Source: Deinococcus sp. AB2017081 (GTDB taxonomy: Bacteria; Deinococcota; Deinococci; Deinococcales; Deinococcaceae). Taken from it: a stretch of DNA of 64,000 bases. Positions 22,917 through 31,956 of the stretch are shown one piece after another. The notes below the pieces were generated by a model. It saw only the letters and a program-made list of their open reading frames with translations, was not told the origin of the DNA and did no database searches. Position 1 is the stretch's first letter. The number at the start of each line of letters is the position of its first letter. The position numbers and the translations under genes are program-made. The stretch spans positions 606,501 to 670,500 of the forward strand of contig NZ_CP140098.1 in NCBI RefSeq assembly GCF_034440735.1. Reading direction: 5' to 3'.

Positions 22917-24535
22917 CTGGAGGCTCCTGGGGGGAAGGCGGCGCGCAGCTCGTCGGCCACCACCGTGGCGGGCGCGTGGCCGTGGGCGAGCAGGGCGTCG
23001 TGGAAGGTTTTAGGGTCTAGGTTCAGCTCGGCGCGCAGGGCCTTGATCGTCTCGGTGCCGAGCCAGTACATCAGCCGGCTGGCGGGAAACATGGCGTTGC
23101 GGGTGGTCTCCGCCCAGACGCGGGCCGGGGCGAAGTGGGCGCGGTCACGGTAGAAGGCGCGGGCCTCGTCCAGCGTCCACTCGCCCAGATGCATTCTGAT
23201 GTCCACGATGCACGACGCGGCGTTGCGGCGCTCGAACTGGAGCAGCAGCAGTTCCTCGGCGGGCGTGTAGAAGCCGGGGGCCTCGGCCAGCAGATCCTCG
23301 GCGTAGCACGCCCAGCCCTCGACCATGGTGCCGGCCCCCAGCAGGGCGATGCCTGAGGCGCAGTCCGTGCCGGCCACACGGGCCAGGACAGAGTCTGCGG
23401 CCCGTGCCCGCGCGTTGTGCGTGTGGTGCCCGATGCTGCCGTGGTGGACGGCGTGGACGAGTTTGACGAACGAGCAGTTGTTGGCCCGCAGGTACGCGGC
23501 CTGATCCGCCCCCGGCGGCGTGACCCAGTACACGCTGCCGTCGCCGGGCCGCAGCGGGGCGGGCGAGCGGTAGAACAGGAAATACAGGTCGCCCGTTCCC
23601 TCGGCCCACTCGGGCAGGAATCGGAAGTCCAGGCCGTAGTCGGCGGCAGGGGTCAGCAGCGGCCGGGCGGCGTCGAGCGCCTGGTCATGCAGGTTGCGGT
23701 AGGTGCTCAGCATGCGCTCCGGCTCGGGGCTGAGCTGCTCCAGCCGCGCGAGGTGCTCCGTCCACGGCAGGTCGCCGGGCAGACGCGCCGCGCGGGCCTC
23801 CAATTCGTGCGTCAGGCGCTCGAAGGCCTCGGTCGCGCGTTCCAGCGCCTCGCGTGGCCCAAACGGCAGGGCATGCGTGACCCGCATGAGCAGGTCGAGA
23901 TGTTCCTCACCGCACGCGACCGGGGCATCGGGGCCGGCGAGATCCTCTGAAAAACTGAGCAGGGCGCGGGCCGCGCGGGCAGCGGGCAGACGCAGCGAAT
24001 CGTCCCACAGCGGATGCTTTGGCAGGCCCGAGGTGAGCAGGTGGGCGGTCGCCCGCGCCTCCCGCCGCGCCCGCTCCGCGACGTCCTCCGGGCGGGCGCG
24101 GCCGTGCAGGTGGGTGCGGCCGTGTGCCAGGAACGCGGGGATCGCCTCCAGGCGCACGCGCAGGGCATCACGCGTGTCCTGTGCCTCGCCGGCGTGGCCG
24201 GGCAGTAGCAGCGAGACCACGCCGAAGGCGGCCTCGCCCGTGTACCACGCGGGGTTGCGCTGGCGGGGGGCGCGGCGCTGCTCGGCCATGACGGTGGTGA
24301 GCTGCGCGTCCAGCATCCGCGCGTCGATGCGGGCGGCTGGCGTGGCTGGGGCTTCCACCTGTCCCAGTTCGCCGCGCAGCGCCGCCAGGGCCGCGAGTTC
24401 GGCCTCGATGCTGCCGGGCCCGGCGGGCGGCAGCTGGTGGTCGTGACCGCCCACTCCCATGAAGGTCGCGTCCACCGGCCGGTACTGGGCGTGCACCTTC
24501 AGGTAGGCGCGGGCCGCGTCGTGCGCATCGCTCAC
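22913..24535 (-). CDS. DUF885-family protein with altered zinc motif
   Basis: 540 residues. Related to the DUF885 putative metallopeptidases, whose usual motif is HExxPGHxxQ. Here the corresponding segment reads HHGSIGHHTHN: the catalytic Glu is His and Pro is Ile, while the second His and the later EGWACYAEDL helix are kept. Catalysis may be lost or changed. GTG at 24535 is chosen because it overlaps the stop of the upstream gene (GTGA) and begins a normal N-terminus; longer frames have no homology. Its stop overlaps the RraA-like start. A shorter paralogue with an intact motif is at 30587. Confidence 0.75.
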   Translation of the reverse strand: MSDAHDAARAYLKVHAQYRPVDATFMGVGGHDHQLPPAGPGSIEAELAALAALRGELGQVEAPATPAARIDARMLDAQLTTVMAEQRRAPRQRNPAWYTGEAAFGVVSLLLPGHAGEAQDTRDALRVRLEAIPAFLAHGRTHLHGRARPEDVAERARREARATAHLLTSGLPKHPLWDDSLRLPAARAARALLSFSEDLAGPDAPVACGEEHLDLLMRVTHALPFGPREALERATEAFERLTHELEARAARLPGDLPWTEHLARLEQLSPEPERMLSTYRNLHDQALDAARPLLTPAADYGLDFRFLPEWAEGTGDLYFLFYRSPAPLRPGDGSVYWVTPPGADQAAYLRANNCSFVKLVHAVHHGSIGHHTHNARARAADSVLARVAGTDCASGIALLGAGTMVEGWACYAEDLLAEAPGFYTPAEELLLLQFERRNAASCIVDIRMHLGEWTLDEARAFYRDRAHFAPARVWAETTRNAMFPASRLMYWLGTETIKALRAELNLDPKTFHDALLAHGHAPATVVADELRAAFPPGASR

Positions 24536-25692
24536 GCGCGGGCCTCCTCCGGGCGGTGCTCGGCCGGATACAGCGGCAGCTCGACCCAGCGGCGCTCGCG
24601 GTGCGACTGCACGATCGCGTTCACGGCCTCCTGGCTCTTGGCGCCGTCGTAGAAGGTGCACTCGGCGGGCGTATCGTCCAGGATCTCGTCCACGAAATGC
24701 CGCACCAGGTTGCGGTAGTACAGCTCCGGCCACGGCGTGTGCAGGGTGGTGCCGGGTGGCAGGGCGCTCTCGGGCAGGGTGATGGGCTGGAACTCGACCG
24801 CGTCGGGGGTGGCGAAGCGCAGCGTCTCGGCCACGCCGTTCTCCTCGACGAGCCGCGCGACCGCCGCGCCCTTGCTGCCGTACACGCGCAGCTCCACGCC
24901 CGGATAGTTGCCCACGGCGATGTACGACGTCTGCAGCATCCCCTGCGCCCCGCTCGTGAACTCGGCCAGCGCGACCGTGCCGTCCTCGACCTGGATGCGT
25001 TGCAGGCCCTCGTAGCCGCGCACGACGCGTTCCGGGACGAAGTTGCGCATGCTGCCGATCACGCTGTGGTAGTCCCCGGCGCACCAGCGCACGAGGTCGA
25101 TCAGGTGCGAGCCGTAGCCGACGATGGACGAGGGAATCAGCTCATTGAAATTCGCGCCCTGCGGTACCTGGCGCAGTGGGTACTGCGGATCGAGGAACTG
25201 CGAATTCTGCTCCAGGCCGTGCACATGGAAGATCTCGCCCAGGGTGCCGTCCTGAATCCACGCGTGAATCTGCCGGATCGCGGGCGAGTAGCGGAAGGTG
25301 AAGCCAAGCTTGGTGCGGACGCCGGCCTTCTCGGCCTCGCGGGCGGCCATGAAGGCGTCGGCGGCGTCGTGAGCCAGGGGCTTTTCCGACAGCACGTGCT
25401 TGCCCGCGCGGATGGCGGCGAGGCTCAGCGGCAGGTGGGTGTCGGTGGGCGTGCACACGTCGACCATCTGCACATCGGGGTCGGCCAGCAGGTCGCGGTG
25501 GTCAGTGTACACGCGCTCGATACCGAATTTCGCAGCCATCGCGTGGGCGCGTTCGGGCACGGTGTCGCAGATCGCCACCAGCCGGGCGCGGTCGTAGGCA
25601 TGGTAGCCGGGCAGGTGAGCGGATTCCGCCCACGCGTGCGCGCCGATGACGCCGACGCCAAGTCGCTGTCCTGATTCCGGTCGGCCGCTCAC
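24532..25692 (-). CDS. Gfo/Idh/MocA-family NAD(P)-dependent oxidoreductase
   Basis: 386 residues. N-terminal Rossmann domain (GVGVIGAHAWAES), then CTPTDTH and the signature SEKPLAHD with the catalytic Lys. C-terminal beta-sheet domain with GSHLIDLVRW carrying the active-site Asp/His. Typical substrates are sugars, inositols or other polyols, sometimes amino-acid derivatives. GTG at 25692 overlaps the stop of the PanE-like gene (GTGA). Cytoplasmic catabolic enzyme of module A; substrate unknown. Confidence 0.85.
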   Translation of the reverse strand: MSGRPESGQRLGVGVIGAHAWAESAHLPGYHAYDRARLVAICDTVPERAHAMAAKFGIERVYTDHRDLLADPDVQMVDVCTPTDTHLPLSLAAIRAGKHVLSEKPLAHDAADAFMAAREAEKAGVRTKLGFTFRYSPAIRQIHAWIQDGTLGEIFHVHGLEQNSQFLDPQYPLRQVPQGANFNELIPSSIVGYGSHLIDLVRWCAGDYHSVIGSMRNFVPERVVRGYEGLQRIQVEDGTVALAEFTSGAQGMLQTSYIAVGNYPGVELRVYGSKGAAVARLVEENGVAETLRFATPDAVEFQPITLPESALPPGTTLHTPWPELYYRNLVRHFVDEILDDTPAECTFYDGAKSQEAVNAIVQSHRERRWVELPLYPAEHRPEEARA

Positions 25693-26768
25693 GGCAGCGC
25701 CTTGCCGATGCTGTTCACGTAGCCCTCGAGCTCGATGATGTTCTGGAAGCCCAATGGACGTTTGCCGTCCTCGATCTCGTAGATCATCTCGCACAGCTTC
25801 GCGTTGAGGCGCGAGTCGGCTCCGGCGCGTTCGGCATACGTCACCAGCTTGCCGTTCGACGAGCGCACCTCGGACGGGCGGTTGCGGTACACGATGTCCC
25901 ACCAGATGCCCGAGCCCTTCTTCTTGAACTGGTGCGTGGCCGGTTTCTGATCCTTCTTGAGCAGCCAGATTGCGTGCTGGATGTTCGCCAGCAGCCTCCC
26001 GGTGTCCTCGGGGGTCTGCGGCTTGTAGTTCGCGGGATCGAAGAAGTCGAAGGCCTCGACGGTGATGCCGTTGGCCTCCGCGATCTCGAGCGCCTCGCGC
26101 ACCACCGCCCCGGCCACGCGGGCGTAGCGCTCCACGCCCAGCGTCTCGGTCACGGAGGCGTCGGCCAGGGCGCTGAAGACCACCTGGGCGCTGTAGACCT
26201 CCTTGGCCCAGATCTGGCCCCAGATGTTGTCGGAGAGCTGCACCTCGGTCAGCGCACCGAGCATGGCGGCAAGTTCAGACAGGCGCGGCGTGCGCTCTCC
26301 GGTCATCTCGCCGAGCTGGATCGGCCCCTCGTGCACGAACTCGATGTAGCCGGGATCGACGAGCGCACCGCCGTAGTTGGGGATCGAGCCCATGACGCGC
26401 TCTGCGCCGCCCAGACCGGCCGCCTCCAGCCGCGCGATCAGGTCGGGCTCGTTGAAGCCGTTCTGGTACGACACGACGAAGGTGTCCGGGCCGAAGTGTG
26501 GCAGGACGCTCTCCAGCGCCTCCAGGGCATGCTGCGACTTCGTGGCGATCAGCACAGCCTCCAGCGGCCCTTCCAGCTCGTGGGGGTGCAGGGCGTTGAC
26601 GGTGAAGTGCCGCTCGCCGCGCACGCCGTCCACGCGCAGGCCGTGCTGCTTCAGGGCGTCGATGTGCTCGGCCCAGCGGTCGACCAGGGTCACGTCGTGG
26701 CCGGCCTCGGTCATCCAGGCGCCGGCGAGTCCGCCGATGGCGCCCGCGCCGATGATGGTGATCTTCAT
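25689..26768 (-). CDS. Ketopantoate-reductase-like (PanE/ApbA family) protein
   Basis: 359 residues, somewhat longer than housekeeping PanE (about 300). Rossmann motif GAGAIGG at the N-terminus, then VVSYQNGFNE and the catalytic Lys in QIWAKEVYS. The C-terminal segment differs from true PanE and matches that of the second copy at 42670 (SEVRSSNGKLV, KRRTEVDA region), so both likely reduce another 2-oxo acid or oxidise a 2-hydroxy acid. Start fixed by GGAG 7-10 nt upstream of the ATG at 26768. First of a four-gene chain with 4-bp overlaps running to the RraA-like gene. Confidence 0.8.
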   Translation of the reverse strand: MKITIIGAGAIGGLAGAWMTEAGHDVTLVDRWAEHIDALKQHGLRVDGVRGERHFTVNALHPHELEGPLEAVLIATKSQHALEALESVLPHFGPDTFVVSYQNGFNEPDLIARLEAAGLGGAERVMGSIPNYGGALVDPGYIEFVHEGPIQLGEMTGERTPRLSELAAMLGALTEVQLSDNIWGQIWAKEVYSAQVVFSALADASVTETLGVERYARVAGAVVREALEIAEANGITVEAFDFFDPANYKPQTPEDTGRLLANIQHAIWLLKKDQKPATHQFKKKGSGIWWDIVYRNRPSEVRSSNGKLVTYAERAGADSRLNAKLCEMIYEIEDGKRPLGFQNIIELEGYVNSIGKALP

Positions 26769-26892
26769 GGAAACTCCTGGAGGAATCGACGGTGATCTTC
26801 GGATCAACCGGGGGAGGCGAGGAGTAAGGGAGGGGTGGAGTGAAGAGGTGACGTTGCCCTACAGGACGCCCAGGGAGCCGCGACGAAGCGGC

Positions 26893-27774
26893 TCAGCTGC
26901 GCGGGTCGAGGGCGTCTCTCAGACCGTCGCCGAGAAAGTTCACGGACAGAACCGTGATCAGGATCATCAGGCCGGGAAACAGGGCCAGCCACGGCGCGCT
27001 CTGGAGCCACTGGCTGGCGTAGTTCAGCAGGTTGCCCCACGTGGGCGTGGGCGGCTGCACGCCCAGGCCCAGGAACGACAGGGCGGACTCGAGCATGATC
27101 CCGCTGCCGACCGCGAGCGTGGTGGCGACGATGATCGGCCCCAGGGCGTTGGGCAGGATGTGCCGGAACATGATGCGGTTGTTGCTGCCGCCCAGCGCCC
27201 GTGACGCCTCGACGAACTCGCGCTCGCGCAGGCTGAGGAACTGGCCACGCACCAGCCGCGCCGTGCCCATCCACCCCAGGAGGCCGATGATGGCGACCAG
27301 CAGCGTCACGTTGGGCCGCAGCATGCCAGACAGAAGGATCACCAGCGGCAGCAGCGGGATGCACAGCACCACGTCGGTCAGGCGCATCAGCACGCTGTCG
27401 ACCACGCCCCGGTAGTACCCGGCGAGCGCCCCGACCAGGGTGCCCAGCAGCGTGGAGAGCAGCGCGCTCGCCAGCCCCACCGCGAGCGACACGCGGGCGC
27501 CGTACAGCACGCGCGTGAAGGCGTCGCGGCCGAGCTGGTCCGTGCCCATCAGGTGCTCGCGGCTGGGCGGCTGGGGCTGGCCCATGATCTCGAGATCCTG
27601 CCCGTCGAAGGCGTAGGGGGCGATGACGGGAGCCAGCAGCGCGAGCAGGCCCAGCACGGTCAGCACCGCGAGTCCGGTCACCGCCAGCCGGTGGCGCAGG
27701 AAGCGGCGCAGGAACAGCCGCCACGGCGTGTCGGCCGCGCGGGCCCGGGTGGGGGCAAGGGTGGCGTCACTCAT
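26893..27774 (-). CDS. Peptide/nickel-type ABC transporter permease (DppC/OppC family)
   Basis: 293-residue inner-membrane permease with an N-terminal transmembrane helix (LAVTGLAVLTVLGLLALL), the HLMGTDQLGRDAFTRV segment typical of OppC/DppC, and five further hydrophobic helices. The EAA-loop is EASRALGGSNNRIMFRHILP. The start overlaps the end of the DppB-like gene by 8 bp. Together with 27767 and 28770 it forms a binding-protein-dependent importer; no ATPase is encoded in this operon. Confidence 0.9.
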   Translation of the reverse strand: MSDATLAPTRARAADTPWRLFLRRFLRHRLAVTGLAVLTVLGLLALLAPVIAPYAFDGQDLEIMGQPQPPSREHLMGTDQLGRDAFTRVLYGARVSLAVGLASALLSTLLGTLVGALAGYYRGVVDSVLMRLTDVVLCIPLLPLVILLSGMLRPNVTLLVAIIGLLGWMGTARLVRGQFLSLREREFVEASRALGGSNNRIMFRHILPNALGPIIVATTLAVGSGIMLESALSFLGLGVQPPTPTWGNLLNYASQWLQSAPWLALFPGLMILITVLSVNFLGDGLRDALDPRS

Positions 27775-28720
27775 AGCGGATCCGGGGATCGACCGCCGCG
27801 TACGCGAGGTCCGCGAGCAGGTTGCTGAGGATCAGCGCGAACGAGCCGGCCATCATCAGCGCCATCAGCACGGGGTAGTCGCGGCCGTTCATGCTCTCGA
27901 TGAAGAGCCGCCCGATTCCGGGCCACGCGAAGATCGTCTCGGTGATCACGGCCCCCGACAGGATGGTGGCGAAGTCCAGCGCCACGACGGTGATGATGGG
28001 GATCAGGGCGTTGCGCAGCGCGTGGCCGTACACCACCCGCCCGCCCGTGAGGCCCTTGGCACGGGCCGTACGCACGTAGTCCTGGGCCAGCACCTCGACC
28101 ATGCTCGAGCGCATGTAGCGGCTCCAGCCGGCCACCGACGCGAAGGCCAGGATGCACGCGGGCAGGATCAGGTGATGGATCAGGTCGAGCACCGAGTCGC
28201 TGCCGATGGTCTGGATACCGGCCGAGGGCAGGAGTCTCCACTGCACGGAGAACAGCAGCTGCAGCATCAGCGCCAGCCAGAAGACCGGCATGCTCACGCC
28301 CAGGAACGACAGGAAGGTGATGACGTAATCGATGCCGCTGTAGCGGCGCACGGCGCTCACGATGCCCAGCGGCAGCGCGATCAGCAGCGAGAGCACGAAG
28401 CTGGTGCCGCCCAGGATCAGCGTGGGGCCGATCCGCTCGGCGATCTCCTGCGTGACCGGCCGCGCCGTGCGGATCGAGTAGCCCCACTCGCCGGTGAAGA
28501 AGGCGGTCACCCACGACACGTACTGCACAGGCAGCGGCTGGTCGAGACCGAAGGCGGTGCGCATCTGCGCCAGCGCCTCCGGGCTGACCGAGGGGTTGTC
28601 GGCGTAGACGTCGAGCGGGCCGCCGGGCGCGAGGTGCAGCACCCCGAAGAGCAGGAGCGACACCCCGAGCAGCAGAGGCAGCGTACCGACGAGCCGTCGG
28701 AGCAGGTGGGTCACGTTCAC
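27767..28720 (-). CDS. Peptide/nickel-type ABC transporter permease (DppB/OppB family)
   Basis: 317-residue inner-membrane permease. N-terminal helix LVGTLPLLLGVSLLLFGVLH, periplasmic loop with GLDQPLPVQYVSWV, EAA-loop VRTARAKGLTGGRVVYGHAL and final helices ending PRIRYE. GTG at 28720 is preferred since it gives the usual short N-terminus (VNVTHLLRRL); the upstream ATG adds a non-conserved stretch. Encoded 49 bp after the solute-binding protein gene. Confidence 0.9.
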   Translation of the reverse strand: MNVTHLLRRLVGTLPLLLGVSLLLFGVLHLAPGGPLDVYADNPSVSPEALAQMRTAFGLDQPLPVQYVSWVTAFFTGEWGYSIRTARPVTQEIAERIGPTLILGGTSFVLSLLIALPLGIVSAVRRYSGIDYVITFLSFLGVSMPVFWLALMLQLLFSVQWRLLPSAGIQTIGSDSVLDLIHHLILPACILAFASVAGWSRYMRSSMVEVLAQDYVRTARAKGLTGGRVVYGHALRNALIPIITVVALDFATILSGAVITETIFAWPGIGRLFIESMNGRDYPVLMALMMAGSFALILSNLLADLAYAAVDPRIRYE

Positions 28721-28769
28721 GGGGCGTCCTCGCGGGTGGGCTGCACGGGCCGCGCCCACCCGTCTGTGG

Positions 28770-30389
28770 TCACTTGTTCAGCCACCAGCCGCTGGTGTTG
28801 ACGAAGTTGGTCATGTTCGTCGGGTTGGGCACGAAGCCGCCCAGCTTCTCGGTCACGGCGATCATCGAGGGGTTGCTCGTGACCGGGATGCTCGGCAGGT
28901 CGGTCATCAGCGCGGTCTGGAACTCACGCAGCGCGGCCGTGCGCTGGACTGGGTCGAGGGTGCTCTCGGCGCGGGCGAGCAGCGCGTCGATCTTCGCGCT
29001 GGAGTAGCCCTGGCCGTTGTTCACGCCCTTGGAGCCGTAGAACACGCTGTAGGTCGGGTCGGCCGAGGTGATCCAGCCGCCGTAGAACAGGTCGTAGTTG
29101 CCCTTGTAGCGCGCGTCGCGGAACGCCACCCCGGACTTGTTGTCGGGCTGCAGCTCGATGCCCGCCTGCTTCAGGGACGCGATGATGACCTGTTCGGCGT
29201 CCTCGTCGGTGGAGCGTCCGGCCTGCGCCATGATCTTGAAGCTCATGCGCTTGCCGTCCTTCACACGGATGCCGTCGGCGCCTGGCTTCCACCCGGCGGC
29301 GTCGAGCAGCTGCTGGGCGCGGGCCAGGTTGTAGTCGTACTTCGGCACGGCTGGGTTGGTGTACGAGAACACCGGCACGACCACGGTGTTGATCGGCGTG
29401 GGGTAGCCGCCCAGCGCCTTGCTGATGGCCGACTTGTTCAGGGCGTAGGCGAAGGCCTTGCGGACGTTGGGATCCTTGAAAGCGTCGACGGTCTTGAGGT
29501 TGAAGTCCAGGTGCTGCCAGCTCAATACCGTGTTCTTGACGATCTTCAGGCCGGGCACGCCGTCAAGCTGGGTGACCTGCGAGTAGGGAATCCCGTAGGC
29601 GAGCTGCACCTCGCCGGTACGCAGCTGCGTGACCAGCGTGTTGCTGTCGGGGATGATCTTGAACACCATGCCGTCGAGGTACGGGAGCTGCACGCCCTTG
29701 CTGTCCTTGCGCCAGTAGAAGGGGTTGCGTTCCAGGATCACGTACTGGCCGCGCCGGAATTCCTTGACGCGGAAGGGGCCGGTGCCCAGGGGCTTCTCGT
29801 TGTAGGTGTCGGTGTTGAGATCCTTGCCCTCCAGCGCGTGCTTGGGGAAGATCCCGAAGGTGAACAGCGTGCTCATGAAGTCCGGGGCGACGCGCTTGTA
29901 GTTCACGACGACCGTGGTGGCATTGGGCGTGTCGATCGAGGCGATGTCCTCGGTGCCGTCCTTGCTCTCGGCGATGAACTTCGGATTCTTCACGGCCTCC
30001 CACGTGAACTTGACGTCAGCCGAGGTCAGCGGCTGGCCGTCCGACCACTTCACGCCGGGGCGCAGGCGGTAGGTCACGGTCATGCTCTTGCCGTCGGCGG
30101 CGACCTTGATCCCGCCGTTGCGAACCGTGGGCACCTGGGTCGCCAGCACCGGGACGTAGTTCGCCTTCGCATCCGGCGCGACCAGGCCCTCGACCACGGC
30201 GGCCTGAACGTCGCCCAGGAAGCCCGTCGAGTACACGTTCAGGGTGTCGATGTCATACCCCAGGCCGACCGTGAGGGTGCCGCCACGCTGCTGGGCCCCA
30301 GCCATTCCGCCTAGCAGAATGAAGCTGGCGGCAGCAATGCGCAGCGCGTTTCGGGATGCGGAATATGGGCTACGGGTGATCCGAGTCAT
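28770..30389 (-). CDS. Extracellular solute-binding protein, SBP_bac_5 family (peptide ABC importer)
   Basis: 539 residues. Sec signal ending near GGMAGAQQ, then the mature start RGGTLTVGL. Family hallmarks: YRLRPGVKWSDGQPLTSADV, LGTGPFRVKEFRRGQ and NPNVRKAFAYAL-like DPNVRKAFAYALNK. Binds peptides or similar compounds for uptake by the permeases encoded downstream. GGAGG 6-10 nt before the ATG at 30389. The divergent intergenic region carries two near-palindromic IclR-type sites, so expression probably responds to the IclR regulator at 31957. Confidence 0.9.
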   Translation of the reverse strand: MTRITRSPYSASRNALRIAAASFILLGGMAGAQQRGGTLTVGLGYDIDTLNVYSTGFLGDVQAAVVEGLVAPDAKANYVPVLATQVPTVRNGGIKVAADGKSMTVTYRLRPGVKWSDGQPLTSADVKFTWEAVKNPKFIAESKDGTEDIASIDTPNATTVVVNYKRVAPDFMSTLFTFGIFPKHALEGKDLNTDTYNEKPLGTGPFRVKEFRRGQYVILERNPFYWRKDSKGVQLPYLDGMVFKIIPDSNTLVTQLRTGEVQLAYGIPYSQVTQLDGVPGLKIVKNTVLSWQHLDFNLKTVDAFKDPNVRKAFAYALNKSAISKALGGYPTPINTVVVPVFSYTNPAVPKYDYNLARAQQLLDAAGWKPGADGIRVKDGKRMSFKIMAQAGRSTDEDAEQVIIASLKQAGIELQPDNKSGVAFRDARYKGNYDLFYGGWITSADPTYSVFYGSKGVNNGQGYSSAKIDALLARAESTLDPVQRTAALREFQTALMTDLPSIPVTSNPSMIAVTEKLGGFVPNPTNMTNFVNTSGWWLNK

Positions 30390-30507
30390 GATGCAACCTC
30401 CGGAAAGGGGGTGATGATCAATCTCCACTGGGCCGACGCAATTCTTATGGAACGCCTGGATTGTAAGGACTGCCGCAGAGCAAGTCAACACCGAACCGGC
30501 CAGATGC

Positions 30508-30524
30508 ATTTCACGATGCGGAAC
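30508..30524. promoter_or_regulatory. Candidate IclR-type operator 1
   Basis: Near-palindrome ATTTCACGATGCGGAAC. Shares the 12-mer CACGATGCGGAA with the second site 34 bp away; TTCC/GGAA-type half-sites with a 7-nt centre fit IclR-family operators. Lies between divergent transporter and peptidase genes. Confidence 0.5.
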
Positions 30525-30541
30525 GCCGAGGTTGAGTTGTT

Positions 30542-30558
30542 GTTCCACGATGCGGAAT
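30542..30558. promoter_or_regulatory. Candidate IclR-type operator 2
   Basis: GTTCCACGATGCGGAAT: TTCC n7 GGAA inverted repeat, immediately upstream of the -10 at 30565. Best candidate target for the IclR-type regulator encoded at 31957. Confidence 0.55.
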
Positions 30559-30564
30559 TTGCGC

Positions 30565-30570
30565 TACGCT
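30565..30570 (+). promoter_or_regulatory. -10 box TACGCT of the DUF885 peptidase gene
   Basis: TAnnnT box 16 nt before the ATG at 30587; the short leader contains CCGGAGG. Operator 2 overlaps the -35 position. Confidence 0.55.
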
Positions 30571-30586
30571 TGAGCCGGAGGTCACA

Positions 30587-31783
30587 ATGCCCACCCATGA
30601 CACGACCGTTCAGGATCAGGAGCTCGGCCAGCGCCTCACGGCCCTCACCATCGGTATGGATCAGCTCGAACGCCGCCTCTCGCGCGGTCACGGTGTTCTG
30701 GACAGCGAGGGACTCGTCCCGATCTATCTCGGGCAGAACCTCGTCCCTGCCCCGGCGTATCAGGACTGGGAGGAGGTGCACACCGAACTCGCGGCCCTCG
30801 ACGCGGCCACCCGGACGCTCGCGGACGGCCCCCGCCGCGCCTTCCTGGAGGACATGCTGAGGTCGCTGCGTACCGCTGCGCGGCTCTTCGAGGGTGAGGA
30901 ACTGAGCTTCCGGGAGAAACTCGAGCAGCTCGTGGGCGTGCCTGCCGAGCCGGTCAGCGACGACGTGATCCAGGACATGCAGGCCACCATCGACGCGCTG
31001 CTGCGCCAGGCCGGGTACGTGGACGGCACCCTCGGCGAGCGGGTGCACCGCTGGGAGGCCGACGGGGCCACCCCGGCCTCGGAGCTGGAGGCCACCTTCA
31101 CCGCCCTGATGGCCGAGGCCCAGCGCCGCACCGACGCGATGATCTACCCGACCGGCGACTACACCATGGCCCTGAACGCGGTGCGCGGCGTGCCCTTCAC
31201 GGCCCGCTGCAACTTCAACGCCGGCCAGATGGATCTCAACGTGGATCTCGACTTCACGCGCTCGGCGCTCAAGCACCTGGTCTGTCACGAGGTTTTCCCG
31301 GGCCACTCGACCCAGCTGCTCTACACCCGTGACGCGGCCGAACGCGGCGAGAGCACCGCCGACGTCCTGCTGTGCACCGCCAACGCGGTGACCGGCTGCG
31401 TGCAGGAGGGCATCGGCGACCAGGGCGTGCACCTGATCGACTGGGTCGAGGACACCAACGACGCCATCCACATGGCGCTGCGCCGCCTGAGATCGGCCAG
31501 CGCCACCAGCGCCGCGTGGTATCAGATGGGCGGCGGCTGGAGCGAGGAGCGGGTACGGGCGTTCCTGGAGACGTCCAGCTTCGGGCAGCGCGTGTGGATC
31601 GACGGCCGCATCCGCTTCGCCAGCTATTCCTTCCGGGGGCCGTTCATCGCGTCGTACTGGCACGGCGACGAGGCGGTGCGCACGGTGCGCGAGCGCATCC
31701 GGCCCGAGCAGCGCGCGGCCTTCATCGAGACCCTGTACGGCCAGATGCACTCGCCGCGGAGCCTCCTGATGTTCCAGGCGTGA
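30587..31783 (+). CDS. DUF885-family putative zinc metallopeptidase
   Basis: 398 residues, no signal peptide, so cytoplasmic. Zinc-binding motif CHEVFPGHSTQ (HExxPGH) near residue 230 and a downstream Glu segment VQEGIGDQG, consistent with a gluzincin-like peptidase. Likely hydrolyses imported peptides or peptide-like amides. GGAGG precedes the ATG. Divergent from the transporter operon and sharing its operator region; followed by a dispersed repeat and then the IclR gene. Confidence 0.8.
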   Translation: MPTHDTTVQDQELGQRLTALTIGMDQLERRLSRGHGVLDSEGLVPIYLGQNLVPAPAYQDWEEVHTELAALDAATRTLADGPRRAFLEDMLRSLRTAARLFEGEELSFREKLEQLVGVPAEPVSDDVIQDMQATIDALLRQAGYVDGTLGERVHRWEADGATPASELEATFTALMAEAQRRTDAMIYPTGDYTMALNAVRGVPFTARCNFNAGQMDLNVDLDFTRSALKHLVCHEVFPGHSTQLLYTRDAAERGESTADVLLCTANAVTGCVQEGIGDQGVHLIDWVEDTNDAIHMALRRLRSASATSAAWYQMGGGWSEERVRAFLETSSFGQRVWIDGRIRFASYSFRGPFIASYWHGDEAVRTVRERIRPEQRAAFIETLYGQMHSPRSLLMFQA

Positions 31784-31785
31784 GG

Positions 31786-31953
31786 CGGATTCCGCTTGAA
31801 TCCCGCAGAATGTAAGTTCAATCCGACCGGGCTTGCAAAGCTGCGCAGCAGAGGGAGAAGGAGAAACCACGCAGTCCGGGAGATGGGAGATGAACGGATA
31901 TCCGGCGCTGTCCCGGATATCCGGGACCCCTGCGGAGTCCGTATGAGGCGGCC
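31786..31953 (+). repeat. Dispersed intergenic repeat, copy 1 (MITE-like)
   Basis: Starts GGCGGATTCCGCTTGAATCC and ends CGGAGTCCGTATGAGG, imperfect terminal inverted repeats. The internal part contains GGGAGATGG...CGGATATCCGG...CGGATATCCGGG. Copy 2 at 36730-36873 has the same ends and internal order. Resembles the small non-coding repeats reported from Deinococcus genomes. Confidence 0.65.
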
Positions 31954-31956
31954 GAC

